Source: JAWXBG01 sp044375415 (lineage in GTDB: Bacteria; Bacteroidota; Bacteroidia; Flavobacteriales_D; Sanyastnellaceae). Taken from it: 64,000 nt of DNA. The stretch's first letter is position 1. The number at the start of each line of letters is the position of its first letter. Positions 28,109 to 36,951 of the stretch are shown here, piece by piece. The position numbers and the translations under genes are program-made. The notes below the pieces were generated by a model, which ran no database searches, was not told the origin of the DNA, and saw only the letters and a program-made list of their open reading frames with translations. The stretch covers positions 215,019-279,018 of the forward strand of contig JBILMS010000001.1 of assembly GCA_044375415.1 (NCBI GenBank). The letters are read 5' to 3'.

Positions 28109-28420
28109 ATGGAAAGTTTTATCATCTTACTCATCGTAATTGTGTGCCTTCTTCTAGGACTTATCATTTTAGTTCAGAACCCCAAGGGTGGTGGATTGGC
28201 TGTCGGTTTTCAAGGCGCTAGTCAAGTAGGCGGGGTTCAGCGCACCACAGATTTTCTCGAAAAAGCTACCTGGTATTTAGGGATGGCACTTTTCGTTTTA
28301 TGTCTTGTTTCCTCAGCTTGGTTCAATCAGGGCGAAGCAACTAACGACGAGGAAGCACCGGCCACTCAAACAGAACAACCTGCCGAAGGCGCAGGCGATC
28401 AGCAGAACGCGAACCCATAA
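28109..28420 (+). CDS. secG: Preprotein translocase subunit SecG
   Basis: 103 residues with two transmembrane helices (about 3-22 and 50-70) joined by the conserved cytoplasmic loop 'QNPKGGGLAVGF'. SecG stabilises the SecYEG channel during SecA cycling. It begins six bases after the preceding gene and is followed by a strong terminator. The Glu/Ala/Gln-rich C-terminal tail is typical of the phylum. Confidence 0.95.
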   Translation: MESFIILLIVIVCLLLGLIILVQNPKGGGLAVGFQGASQVGGVQRTTDFLEKATWYLGMALFVLCLVSSAWFNQGEATNDEEAPATQTEQPAEGAGDQQNANP

Positions 28421-28441
28421 TAGGGATCCCAATCATAGTTC

Positions 28442-28477
28442 AAATGTCAGTGTGGCACTCACACTGACATTTTTTTT
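28442..28477 (+). terminator. Rho-independent terminator after secG
   Basis: A 12- to 13-bp stem, AATGTCAGTGTG / CACACTGACATT, with a 5-base loop and a T-run. It closes the miaB-secG unit and separates it from groESL. Confidence 0.93.
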
Positions 28478-28486
28478 GCCCAAAAC

Positions 28487-28538
28487 TGACAAATTATGAG
28501 TCTGTTTGTCACTCTTAGCCCTTGGCACAAAAAATGAC
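28487..28538 (+). promoter_or_regulatory. Possible groESL control region
   Basis: An inverted repeat TGACAAA (28487-28493) / TTTGTCA (28505-28511), then TTGGCAC followed by AAAAAATGAC (28523-28538). The latter keeps the GG of a sigma-54 -24 element at the right distance, but the -12 GC is GA. There is no CIRCE element. Control of groESL by sigma-54 or by a repressor at the inverted repeat is a hypothesis. Confidence 0.35.
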
Positions 28539-28589
28539 AACGGGGCATGCATAGCATTAATTAAATTAAACCATTAAATATTTAGCAAC

Positions 28590-28865
28590 ATGTCAGTTAA
28601 CGTAAAACCAATTGCAGATCGCGTGCTGGTGGAGCCATCTCCGGCTGAACAAACCACTGCAAGCGGCATTATCATTCCTGATACCGCCAAGGAAAAGCCA
28701 CAACGTGGAAAAGTAGTGGCCGTAGGAATAGGAAAAAAAGACGAACCAATGACCGTTAAGGCCGGAGACAACATTCTTTACGGCAAATACGCAGGCACTG
28801 AGATTACGATCGAAGGCAAAGAATACCTCATCATGCGCGAGTCTGACATATTCGCTGTTATCTAA
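28590..28865 (+). CDS. groES: Co-chaperonin GroES
   Basis: 91 residues, full length. It forms the heptameric lid of the GroEL chamber. The mobile loop is 'EQTTASGIIIPDTAKEKPQR' and the family end 'YLIMRESDIFAVI' is intact. It lies 44 bases before groEL and is co-transcribed with it. Confidence 0.97.
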   Translation: MSVNVKPIADRVLVEPSPAEQTTASGIIIPDTAKEKPQRGKVVAVGIGKKDEPMTVKAGDNILYGKYAGTEITIEGKEYLIMRESDIFAVI

Positions 28866-28909
28866 ATCAGGGGCAACCCATCATTCATTAAAAAAAATCA
28901 TAAAATACC

Positions 28910-30541
28910 ATGGCAAAAGAAATAACCTTTGACACCAGTGCCCGTGAGAAATTGAAAGCGGGTGTTGACGCAATGGCGAATGCCGTAAAAGTGACACTCG
29001 GTCCAAAAGGCCGCAATGTTGTAATCGACAAAAAATTTGGTGCACCTCAGATCACCAAGGACGGAGTGACCGTAGCTAAAGAAATTGAGCTTGCAGATCC
29101 GATCGAAAACATGGGTGCTCAAATGTTGAAAGAAGTTGCATCAAAAACTGCAGACATTGCGGGTGATGGAACTACTACAGCCACAGTTCTTGCTCAAGCG
29201 ATCGTTACTTCAGGATTGAAGAACGTTGCCAGCGGAGCAAACCCAATGGATCTTAAGCGCGGTATCGACAAAGCAGTAAATGCAATTGTATTAGAGCTTA
29301 AGAAGATTTCTCAAACCGTTGGAAGCGACAACGATAAAATCAAGCAAGTAGCCACTATTTCTGCCAACAGCGATGAGACCATCGGCAGCTTGATTTCGGA
29401 TGCAATGAAGAAAGTAGGCATCGAAGGTGTGATCACTGTTGAAGAAGCGAAAGGAACGGAAACAGAAGTGAAAACTGTAGAAGGAATGCAGTTTGATCGC
29501 GGCTACCTCTCCCCTTACTTCGTGACTAACGCTGAAGCAATGGAAGCGGATTTAGAAAATGCTTTCATTTTGATTTACGATAAGAAGATTTCGAGCATGA
29601 AAGAATTGCTTCCAATTCTTGAGAAATCAGCTCAAACCGGTCGTCCACTTTTGATCATTGCAGAAGATGTAGACGGTGAGGCACTTGCAACATTGGTTGT
29701 AAACAAAATTCGCGGTGCACTGAAAGTAGCTGCCGTGAAAGCTCCTGGTTTTGGTGATCGCAGAAAAGCGATGTTGCAAGACATTGCGATCCTCACCGGT
29801 GGACAGGTGATTAGCGAAGAGACAGGTTTAAAACTTGAAAACGCTACACTCGAAGATTTAGGACGTGCTGAGAAAATCACGATCGATAAAGACAACACTA
29901 CCATCGTAAACGGAACAGGTTCGAAAGAAGCCATTCAGTCGCGTATTGGAGAGATTAAAGCACAGATAGACAAAACTACATCTGACTATGATCGCGAAAA
30001 ACTTCAGGAGCGTCTTGCTAAACTAGCCGGAGGGGTTGCCGTACTTTATATCGGTGCAGCCACTGAAGTAGAAATGAAAGAGAAAAAAGACCGCGTAGAT
30101 GATGCATTACATGCCACACGTGCGGCTGTTGAAGAAGGCATCGTACCGGGTGGTGGAGTTGCTTTAATCCGTGCGAGCAAAGCCCTCGACAAATTGAAGG
30201 GTGCTAACGAAGACGAGCAAACCGGTATTGCCATTATTGCGCGTTCTATTGAAGAGCCACTTCGTCAGATCGTAGCGAATGCAGGTGGAGAAGGTGCCGT
30301 AATCGTGAATAAAGTGCGTGAGGGCAAAGATGATTTCGGATACAATGCACGCACAGAAGTTTATGAGAACCTCATTGCAGCAGGTGTAATCGATCCAACG
30401 AAAGTTGTTCGTGTAGCCCTTGAAAATGCCGCTTCGATTGCCGGAATGCTTCTCACTACAGAGTGTGTTATTTCGGATATCAAAGAAGAATCATCATCGA
30501 TGCCGCAGATGCCGGGTGGTGGAATGGGCGGAATGATGTAA
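28910..30541 (+). CDS. groEL: Chaperonin GroEL
   Basis: 543 residues, full length, with the ATP-site motif 'AGDGTTTATVLAQAI' and the conserved 'VEEGIVPGGGVALIRA'. The C-terminus is the usual Gly/Met tail (MPGGGMGGMM). The complex folds cytosolic proteins with GroES. A terminator follows 25 bases after the stop. Confidence 0.98.
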   Translation: MAKEITFDTSAREKLKAGVDAMANAVKVTLGPKGRNVVIDKKFGAPQITKDGVTVAKEIELADPIENMGAQMLKEVASKTADIAGDGTTTATVLAQAIVTSGLKNVASGANPMDLKRGIDKAVNAIVLELKKISQTVGSDNDKIKQVATISANSDETIGSLISDAMKKVGIEGVITVEEAKGTETEVKTVEGMQFDRGYLSPYFVTNAEAMEADLENAFILIYDKKISSMKELLPILEKSAQTGRPLLIIAEDVDGEALATLVVNKIRGALKVAAVKAPGFGDRRKAMLQDIAILTGGQVISEETGLKLENATLEDLGRAEKITIDKDNTTIVNGTGSKEAIQSRIGEIKAQIDKTTSDYDREKLQERLAKLAGGVAVLYIGAATEVEMKEKKDRVDDALHATRAAVEEGIVPGGGVALIRASKALDKLKGANEDEQTGIAIIARSIEEPLRQIVANAGGEGAVIVNKVREGKDDFGYNARTEVYENLIAAGVIDPTKVVRVALENAASIAGMLLTTECVISDIKEESSSMPQMPGGGMGGMM

Positions 30542-30565
30542 TCGAAAGATAGAATTTTTTATATG

Positions 30566-30596
30566 AAAAACCCCGTTCGAAAGAGTGGGGTTTTTT
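30566..30596 (+). terminator. Rho-independent terminator of groESL
   Basis: AAAAACCCC / GGGGTTTTTT arms around a 12-base loop, immediately downstream of groEL. Confidence 0.9.
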
Positions 30597-30663
30597 GTTT
30601 GGGATATCCTCGTTTAAATGGCTTGACTATTTTTGAAAGTTTTTGACCCAAATTCACCAGAAA

Positions 30664-30858
30664 ATGAATTACTCGAAGTACTTGACTCTTTTATTTGCTC
30701 TACTTAGTTTTGGAAGTATAGGTGAAACTTGGAGGATCATTAATAATCCTTCTTCGGATGTAATGGCGAATCACTCAAGGCTGATTCTGGTTTCCGGAAG
30801 TATATCTGCCATTTTTGTAATTCTCACGTTTTGGTTTTGGCGAAAAAGTAAAAAGTAA
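30664..30858 (+). CDS. Small two-helix membrane protein, unknown
   Basis: 64 residues from ATG 30664; a TTG at 30643 would add seven residues. Two hydrophobic helices (about 5-20 and 38-56) and a basic end WRKSKK. A TATTTTTG element (30628-30635) lies about 30 bases upstream, which supports a transcript. I do not recognise the family. Confidence 0.5.
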   Translation: MNYSKYLTLLFALLSFGSIGETWRIINNPSSDVMANHSRLILVSGSISAIFVILTFWFWRKSKK

Positions 30859-30901
30859 ATTAATGCAACATCACATTATACCCTTCAACTAGGGGTAAAA
30901 C

Positions 30902-31402
30902 TTACAACTCACCTTTCATTACATTTACTACTTCCGTGTACTCCTTGCCTCTTTTTTCTGCGAAATAATCTAATCCAAGCATGAGAAGTGCTTGTAGGAA
31001 AAGTCCGGCAGCGAGACCTTTCATGTATGCCGAGAAAAAAGGAATAAACATGACTAGCAGTCCCGCGATAATAAGTCCGATTTCTACCCAACGATAGATT
31101 ACAAAATTCTTCATTACCTTTTCCATACGAGGTTCTTCGAGGGCAACATAGGCAGGCTTATCATTTTCATATAAATTTTTTAGTTCCATTACCTGCGCTT
31201 CGGTGCGAGAATAGACACTGTATCCGACAATGATCTGGATTAGTCCGATCGCTACGATTCCGGTCGACAAACCATAGTGAAAACTAGTTTTTTGTTTTAG
31301 CAAAAAGTATGCTGCTGCCGCAATTGCCGCTGCCCCTGCTGCGAGAAAAATCAGGCTTTCATATCGTTCGCCTTTGAAATATTGAATGATTTGGTTTTCC
31401 AT
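30902..31402 (-). CDS. Membrane protein of unknown function
   Basis: 166 residues with four predicted membrane helices (about 17-36, 44-62, 107-126 and 129-148) and a charged segment between helices 2 and 3 ('MELKNLYENDKPAYVALEEP'). It stands alone, convergent with the small membrane protein to its left. No known domain is recognised. The consistent helix pattern and clean start support a real gene. Confidence 0.7.
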   Translation of the reverse strand: MENQIIQYFKGERYESLIFLAAGAAAIAAAAYFLLKQKTSFHYGLSTGIVAIGLIQIIVGYSVYSRTEAQVMELKNLYENDKPAYVALEEPRMEKVMKNFVIYRWVEIGLIIAGLLVMFIPFFSAYMKGLAAGLFLQALLMLGLDYFAEKRGKEYTEVVNVMKGEL

Positions 31403-31439
31403 AAGGAAGAGTTTGGTGCGAAGATAGGGGGATGAATGG

Positions 31440-31731
31440 GCTAATTAGCCAATGTGCCAATGCGCTAATGTGCTAATGTGAGTTCACGCAATCCTGAGAC
31501 GTAATTGCTCCGAAGTTGGGAATCAGAAATGGAAAATTCAAAATGGAAAATGGAAAATGGCAGTGCACGTTTTTCTGAGATGAGAAAGCTCCGAAGCAGC
31601 GAAGGAGCGCAGGCACCAAAGCTCCAGAGGAGCGACAGTATTAAAAATGTAAAATGGCAACTAACGTTTTTCTGAGAAGAGAAAGCTCTGGAGGAGTGAC
31701 GACACCAAAGCTCTGATAGAGCGACAGTATT
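31440..31731. repeat. Repeat-filled gap before yqeY
   Basis: The 373-base gap 31403-31775 has no gene. It holds GCYAATGTG-type units (31440-31480), GGAAAATG-type units (31527-31560), and two copies of a ~85-base element (31555-31642 and 31652-31731). Each copy carries CGTTTTTCTGAGA, GAGAAAGCTC and a final AGCGACAGTATT, and contains short palindromes such as GCTCCAGAGGAGC and GCTCTGATAGAGC. Confidence 0.75.
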
Positions 31732-31775
31732 GTTCAATTTTTTTTGCCTAACATTGCAGTACAAATCTGAACATT

Positions 31776-32231
31776 ATGAGCCTTAGTGATAAAATCAACA
31801 ATGACATTAAAGATGCCATGAAAAGCGGTGATAAAGACCGTTTGATGGCATTGAGAGATATAAAGTCGAAACTACTTTTGGAAATGACCAAAGAAGGAGG
31901 CGATGGACAAATTGATGAAAGCGTTGGATTGGCTATTCTCAATAAACTATTAAAGCAGCGCAATGAATCGGCCGATATATATCGTACTCAAGGTCGAGAA
32001 GATCTTTTGAATGATGAACTTAAGCAAGCCGCTGTTATCCAGTCCTATTTACCGGAACCTCTTTCGGAAGAAAAAATAGCAGAAGCCATTCGGGAGGTAA
32101 TTGCTGAAACAGGAGCAACTTCGATGGCTGATATGGGTAAAGTGATGGGCGCGGCTACTAAAAAACTCGCCGGTCAAGCCGATGGAAAAGTTGTTTCGGA
32201 GTGGGTGAAAAAAATTCTATCGGGCAACTAA
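31776..32231 (+). CDS. GatB/YqeY domain protein
   Basis: 151 residues, all-helical, covering the whole YqeY family length: 'MSLSDKINNDIKDAMKSGDK', 'LRDIKSKLLLEMTKEGGDG' and a C-terminal 'ADMGKVMGAATKKLAGQADG'. The fold matches the tRNA-contacting tail of the GatB subunit of Asp/Glu-tRNA amidotransferase. The role of the stand-alone protein is not settled. A near-consensus promoter (TTG-N17-TAACATTG) lies just upstream. Confidence 0.9.
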   Translation: MSLSDKINNDIKDAMKSGDKDRLMALRDIKSKLLLEMTKEGGDGQIDESVGLAILNKLLKQRNESADIYRTQGREDLLNDELKQAAVIQSYLPEPLSEEKIAEAIREVIAETGATSMADMGKVMGAATKKLAGQADGKVVSEWVKKILSGN

Positions 32232-32235
32232 TACG

Positions 32236-32688
32236 ATGGCTCGAAAAAGGAAGAAAAAAGCGCACCCGAAATTTCAGATTATCGGCAGACTTGAGATGAT
32301 TATGCTCCCTCAACTTTGTCCGGGTACGGTAGAAGCTAAAATAGATACCGGTGCATATCGCACAGCCATTCACAGCCTTTCTTGCAGAGAAATAGATGAA
32401 GGGGACAAACGCGTCCTCGAGGTTATATTTGATCTCGACGGCAGCGGAGCGCGAACTCTGTACTTCCATGATTTTATGCAAAAACAAGTAAAAAGCTCTT
32501 TCGGTAATTCAGAGTTGAGGTATTGCGTGAAGGTGAGAATTCATATCGGTAGCCGAAAAATAATAAGTGAGATTTCGCTTACCGATAGAAGTGATATGAG
32601 ATATCAGGTACTAATTGGACGCAAGACTTTGAACCAACGTTTTTTGGTCGATACATCCTCTAAATTTCTTTTGGGAAATCCGCGTTAA
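32236..32688 (+). CDS. RimK-associated retropepsin-like protease (PF05618)
   Basis: 150 residues. The motif DTGA (residues 37-40, 'AKIDTGAYRTAIHS') is the aspartic-protease-like signature of the family formerly called ATP-dependent zinc protease, a frequent partner of RimK; a related protein, RimB, is known to remove RimK-added glutamates. It starts four bases after yqeY and converges on the rimK gene, whose stop lies 10 bases away. The pairing suggests addition and removal of glutamate tails on ribosomal protein S6 or another target. Confidence 0.83.
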   Translation: MARKRKKKAHPKFQIIGRLEMIMLPQLCPGTVEAKIDTGAYRTAIHSLSCREIDEGDKRVLEVIFDLDGSGARTLYFHDFMQKQVKSSFGNSELRYCVKVRIHIGSRKIISEISLTDRSDMRYQVLIGRKTLNQRFLVDTSSKFLLGNPR

Positions 32689-32698
32689 ACGGAAAAGA

Positions 32699-33571
32699 CT
32701 AGATGTGTTTTTCGATGTACTTTACAATTTGTCCGGCGATATCTTTTCCTGTCGCCTTTTCGATACCCTCCAAACCCGGAGAGGAATTTACTTCGATGAT
32801 CAGCGGTCCACGTTCACTTTGCAACATATCTACACCGGCCACTCCCAATTTTAGGGCATTAGCCGCTTTAATAGCTGCAATCTCCTCCTCTCTTGTAAGT
32901 TCTATCACTTCGGCAGTTCCGCCACGGTGTAAGTTCGAACGAAACTCTCCTTCCTTTGCTTGACGTTTCATTGCACCCACCACATGTCCATCTACCACCA
33001 AAGCACGAATATCCGCTCCTTTTGCTTCTTTAATAAATTCCTGAACGATTACGCGAGCCTTTAAACCGTTAAACGCTTCAATTACCGAGGTAGCAGCCTT
33101 CTTGTTTTCTGCTAACACAACACCCAGACCTTGGGTACCTTCCAGCAATTTAATGATTACCGGAACACCATCTACTTCTTTCAGAATTCTTTCTACATCT
33201 TTCGAGTAGTTTGTGAAAACCGTTTTTGGTAGTCCTAAACCTGCCCTCGAAAGTATTTGCATGCTGCGCAGCTTATCGCGCGAACGAACTAGGGCCTGGG
33301 ATTCAACTGCTGTAAAGACATTCATCATTTCGAATTGACGAACCACGGCTGTACCGTAGAAAGTCACGGATGCTCCAATGCGAGGAATGATGGCATGTAC
33401 ATCCTTCAGTTCGTCACCATTGTATATCACTTTGGGATTTTGCTTTTCAATAACGAGGTTGCACTTCAAGTGATCTACCACTCGAACATCATGACCACGG
33501 GAAATGCCCGCTTCTACGAGTCGTTTGGTACTGTACAACTTTGGATCTCTAGAGAGAATTACTAAGTTCAT
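32699..33571 (-). CDS. rimK: RimK-type glutamate ligase (ATP-grasp)
   Basis: 290 residues, close to the ~300 of E. coli RimK. ATP-grasp core with 'VPVIIKLLEGTQGLGVVLAE' (phosphate-binding loop), 'FIKEAKGADIRALVVDGHVV' and the metal-binding end 'LIIEVNSSPGLEGIEKAT'. RimK adds glutamate residues to the C-terminus of ribosomal protein S6. The neighbouring PF05618 protease on the other strand supports this assignment. Other substrates cannot be excluded for the family. Confidence 0.9.
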   Translation of the reverse strand: MNLVILSRDPKLYSTKRLVEAGISRGHDVRVVDHLKCNLVIEKQNPKVIYNGDELKDVHAIIPRIGASVTFYGTAVVRQFEMMNVFTAVESQALVRSRDKLRSMQILSRAGLGLPKTVFTNYSKDVERILKEVDGVPVIIKLLEGTQGLGVVLAENKKAATSVIEAFNGLKARVIVQEFIKEAKGADIRALVVDGHVVGAMKRQAKEGEFRSNLHRGGTAEVIELTREEEIAAIKAANALKLGVAGVDMLQSERGPLIIEVNSSPGLEGIEKATGKDIAGQIVKYIEKHI

Positions 33572-33703
33572 GTCAGGAAAATGGGAGCGTGAAGGTAAGG
33601 TTAGAGAGAGTTATGTTTCAGCATACGAATGTGAAATATAGAATATTTTTTTGATTTTCGAAAATTACCCCTCAAAACCAAGCAAAAATGGCTGTTCTCC
33701 CTT

Positions 33704-34858
33704 TCATTTTTCAATTCCGAACATGACCCGAGTGCTGCCAATAACATCTCCTGCTTGGACAACAGACCTACTATACTCACGGGTAGACAAGGTAAGATTC
33801 GAGTAGTTCTCATGATCCATTTCAGCTGCTAAACGCAGGGCTCTTGCAAAGGGTTCATCATCCAACACCAAATCAAATCCGGCACCCCGTTTTTCCAAAT
33901 TAAGCCAAGGAGTTCTGTTGGAAATAATCACAGGTTTCCCCAGTGAAAGCGCTTCGGCAATGGAATGACCGAAATTCTCACCGCGAGTAGGGAGATAAAA
34001 AAAGTGTGCATCCTTCATTTTTTCGGGAATGAGCGTAGGGTTCACTTCACCCTTGTACTCAAATTTCACATGAGGCATTTGTTTGAGTCTAGTCGAACAT
34101 TCGTCGAAGTATGCCTCATCCCCTATGGGGCCATACCACTGCCAAGTACACGTCAAATCTTGAAGGGAGGTCTGATCCAAAAAACGCACGGCCTCACTCA
34201 TACCTTTTTCCGGTGAAATACGCGCCACAGTAATCAGTCGAATATGACCCTTTTCTTTTTTCAATGCGGGCAATGCTTCGGGTGCGAGAGTTGGAATATT
34301 TGGAACAACAGCAACGTTTGCAGCCTCGCCGAAAAAAACTTTAATTTCTTGCGCTTCGGCATCAGAAGAAGCGTGCCACGTGATGCGTTTGAACAAACGA
34401 CCCAAACGAACGAGTCTCAGAAAGAACATTTTTTTTCGAGATTTCACAGAAAGCGCACCTGCCTTAAGCATACCCCTAGGAGCCAAAATCACCTTTTCTT
34501 TGTGTCCACGTCGAGAGCACCACCAAAGGGGCATCAACGTAAACCACATTGAAAACATCGAATTCATGTAAATCACATCGAAGTGAATGTTTCGAAGTAG
34601 TCGTCCTAAATTGCGATTATTCAGTGAAGAAGGATCTAAATAAATAACTCTTGTATGATCGTTATAATTCGTCCATTCACCCGTTCGAATACCAACATAA
34701 GGTTCTTTAGAATTCAAATCTCTGTCGGATGTGATTATAAAAAAATCGGCATCATGAATAGCATTCACGAGATTGACAATAGAAGTAATGGGTCCACCGG
34801 CCTTATATCCCGGAGCAAACCATTCGGTGAGTACGACTATTTTTTTTCTGCTCTTCAC
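33704..34858 (-). CDS. Glycosyltransferase family 4
   Basis: 384 residues, GT-B fold. The N-terminal domain has 'WFAPGYKAGGPITSIVNLV' (acceptor side) and the C-terminal domain has 'TVARISPEKGMSEAVRFL' and 'GENFGHSIAEALSLGKPVII' (the EX7E nucleotide-sugar site). The start is a GTG within a GTGA overlap with the stop of the small membrane protein upstream, so translation is coupled. It is the last gene of the polysaccharide cluster in transcription order. Sugar specificity cannot be read. Confidence 0.88.
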   Translation of the reverse strand: MKSRKKIVVLTEWFAPGYKAGGPITSIVNLVNAIHDADFFIITSDRDLNSKEPYVGIRTGEWTNYNDHTRVIYLDPSSLNNRNLGRLLRNIHFDVIYMNSMFSMWFTLMPLWWCSRRGHKEKVILAPRGMLKAGALSVKSRKKMFFLRLVRLGRLFKRITWHASSDAEAQEIKVFFGEAANVAVVPNIPTLAPEALPALKKEKGHIRLITVARISPEKGMSEAVRFLDQTSLQDLTCTWQWYGPIGDEAYFDECSTRLKQMPHVKFEYKGEVNPTLIPEKMKDAHFFYLPTRGENFGHSIAEALSLGKPVIISNRTPWLNLEKRGAGFDLVLDDEPFARALRLAAEMDHENYSNLTLSTREYSRSVVQAGDVIGSTRVMFGIEK

Positions 34859-35091
34859 TTAGTCAACTTTCTTATTAATCCGAAAAAAGCGACCAAACTC
34901 CACACGCCCTCTAATATTACAAATGGCCATGAGGGTATGAGATAAGACCCGTAACATGCCAGAGCAGCTCCGATAGCATTTAACCAAAGATAAAGCACGT
35001 GTTCCGAGGTGAGCCACTTCATAATAAGTGCAAAGAATCCTGCAAGAATCAAGATTACCCCCGCCGTACTTATAAGATCTGATGCACTCAT
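34855..35091 (-). CDS. Small CBU_0592-type membrane protein
   Basis: 78 residues from ATG 35091, which forms an ATGA overlap with the asnB stop. Three hydrophobic stretches and the family-like end 'SWPFVILEGVWSLVAFFGLI'. I recognise the CBU_0592 family pattern, whose function is unknown. Tight overlaps on both sides show that it belongs to the polysaccharide operon. Confidence 0.75.
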   Translation of the reverse strand: MSASDLISTAGVILILAGFFALIMKWLTSEHVLYLWLNAIGAALACYGSYLIPSWPFVILEGVWSLVAFFGLIRKLTK

Positions 35092-36950
35092 GATTGAATT
35101 TTGTTTTTTCGCATCCAATAACCCAATACCACCAGATGCCAAATTCGAGACCATTTGATTTCAGGATCATCTTTTAGAAATCGGTGCCAAAGCATATTAA
35201 TACTTCCCTCTACAAAATGGCCCGAATTCTCAAGCACCTTTAGGTTCTCTTCACATAGGGATCGCAATTCGTTTTTCATCCACAACCTCCAAGGAAAAGT
35301 GAATCCCATTTTTTTCCGTGCGGTAATTTCTTTGGGCAATAATCCCTTCAGAGAATCAACCAACAATTTTTTAGGAGTATGTGGGTATTTAATACTATCG
35401 GGAATGGCTAACACGTATTCCACTAAACGATGATCGAGAAAAGGCACACGTACTTCCAAAGCATGCGCCATGCTCATCTGATCCGCATCTCGAAGCAATA
35501 CATTTTGCATGTATGTATTCATTTCCGCCATCGTCACTTTTGAAAGGAGAGGCAAATTTGATTGTTGAATATCTCTACATATCCTATGAACCGATGAGCC
35601 GGCATGAATTGATTGATGTATCAACGACTCAACCAACGCATCGCTAAAAACCCGTCTTGAAAATGGATATGCATTCGCAAAATCTACCTCCGACAAGGAG
35701 AGAACTTCCTTTATTTTTTTAGTTGCAACAGATGGAGCCATTCCGGCAAGTACACTTCCGGTCATGCTTCGGAGCATATGCGGAGCGATGTTTAACCAGC
35801 GGTTGCTTTCGAGTTTTTTCATTCGTTTAAAAACATCGTAACCGGCGAATAACTCATCGCCGCCCAATCCGCTTAGAGCCATTTTGATTCCGGCATCTCT
35901 TGTCAACTTCGAAACAACATAGGTATTTGGTCCGTCACCTCCGGGGTGATCCATTGCATCTAAAGCCTCAGGAATTAACTGCAAAAAATCATTCGCACTT
36001 ACCCGCATTTCGTGATGACGTGTTCCGAAGATTTTAGCGACTTCAGAAGACCATTGGCTTTCGTCAAATTCCTTTTCGAAAAACGTCACAGAGAATGTAT
36101 CTACTCTTCCCGGTGCTATTTTACTCATTAGTCCTACTATAGCACTAGAGTCAATTCCACCTGATAAAAAAGCACCAAAAGGAACATCCGCCCTCATTCT
36201 AAGCTCGACCGAAGAATGCAACAAATCGAGAATCTTCGAGTGGATTTCCGTTTCCGACTCCAAGGAGCTATTTGTTGATTTCAGTGGGTTCCAATACTCT
36301 GAAATTTTTAACCCCTGCTTTGAAATTAGCGCGGTGTGACCGGCAGGTAACATTTGAACATTTTTCAAAATAGTAGCCGGTGCGTGCACTGTTTGATATG
36401 CAATGTACTCACCTAAATATTCGTCGTACAATTTAGGTTGTGCAAATCCACCTGCCATTAAGGCACGCTGCTCGGAGGCAAAGGCGAATTGATATCCATC
36501 TTGGATATAATAAATCGGTTTAATCCCTAATCTGTCTCGGACCACAAAGAGTTCTTCCTTTTTCGCATCCCAAACAGCAAAAGCGAACATGCCGATTAGT
36601 CGGTGAATACATGCATGACCCCACACGGTATAAGCCGCAAGAAGCACTTCAGTGTCGCTTTTAGTTCGGAAACTAAAAGTCGATTTGAGTTCTTCCCGCA
36701 ATTCGAGATAATTATAAATTTCACCATTAAACACAACTACGATCGATTTGTCGTTGTTGTAAAACGGTTGATTCCCGTCTGAAGAAGTATCTATGATAGA
36801 AAGTCTACGATGACCAAGAGCTACCAAATCATCGAAATAAAAACCCTCTGCGTCAGGTCCACGATGCCGGATAGCATCTGTCATTTTCGACAAGGAAGAA
36901 CGAATTCCACCTACATCAGTAAATCCATAGACACCGGCTATTCCACACAT
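35088..36950 (-). CDS. asnB: Asparagine synthase (glutamine-hydrolysing), surface-sugar type
   Basis: 620 residues. N-terminal glutamine amidotransferase with nucleophile C2 (MCGIAGVYGF) and a C-terminal ATP-pyrophosphatase domain with SGGIDSSAI. In polysaccharide clusters such enzymes often amidate a uronic acid or other carboxylate rather than make free asparagine; that role is inferred from the neighbours. Coupled to the small membrane gene by ATGA and one base after the epimerase gene. Confidence 0.93.
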   Translation of the reverse strand: MCGIAGVYGFTDVGGIRSSLSKMTDAIRHRGPDAEGFYFDDLVALGHRRLSIIDTSSDGNQPFYNNDKSIVVVFNGEIYNYLELREELKSTFSFRTKSDTEVLLAAYTVWGHACIHRLIGMFAFAVWDAKKEELFVVRDRLGIKPIYYIQDGYQFAFASEQRALMAGGFAQPKLYDEYLGEYIAYQTVHAPATILKNVQMLPAGHTALISKQGLKISEYWNPLKSTNSSLESETEIHSKILDLLHSSVELRMRADVPFGAFLSGGIDSSAIVGLMSKIAPGRVDTFSVTFFEKEFDESQWSSEVAKIFGTRHHEMRVSANDFLQLIPEALDAMDHPGGDGPNTYVVSKLTRDAGIKMALSGLGGDELFAGYDVFKRMKKLESNRWLNIAPHMLRSMTGSVLAGMAPSVATKKIKEVLSLSEVDFANAYPFSRRVFSDALVESLIHQSIHAGSSVHRICRDIQQSNLPLLSKVTMAEMNTYMQNVLLRDADQMSMAHALEVRVPFLDHRLVEYVLAIPDSIKYPHTPKKLLVDSLKGLLPKEITARKKMGFTFPWRLWMKNELRSLCEENLKVLENSGHFVEGSINMLWHRFLKDDPEIKWSRIWHLVVLGYWMRKNKIQS

Positions 36951-36951
36951 A

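Noticed and set aside
28487..28511. The inverted repeat before groES as a CIRCE (HrcA) operator
   Set aside because: The arms are TGACAAA/TTTGTCA with an 11-base spacer. CIRCE needs TTAGCACTC-N9-GAGTGCTAA.
34859..35170. A 103-codon minus-strand frame overlapping the small CBU_0592-type gene
   Set aside because: It overlaps asnB and the small membrane gene in the wrong phase. The chosen gene has clean ATGA and GTGA junctions and a hydrophobic pattern.
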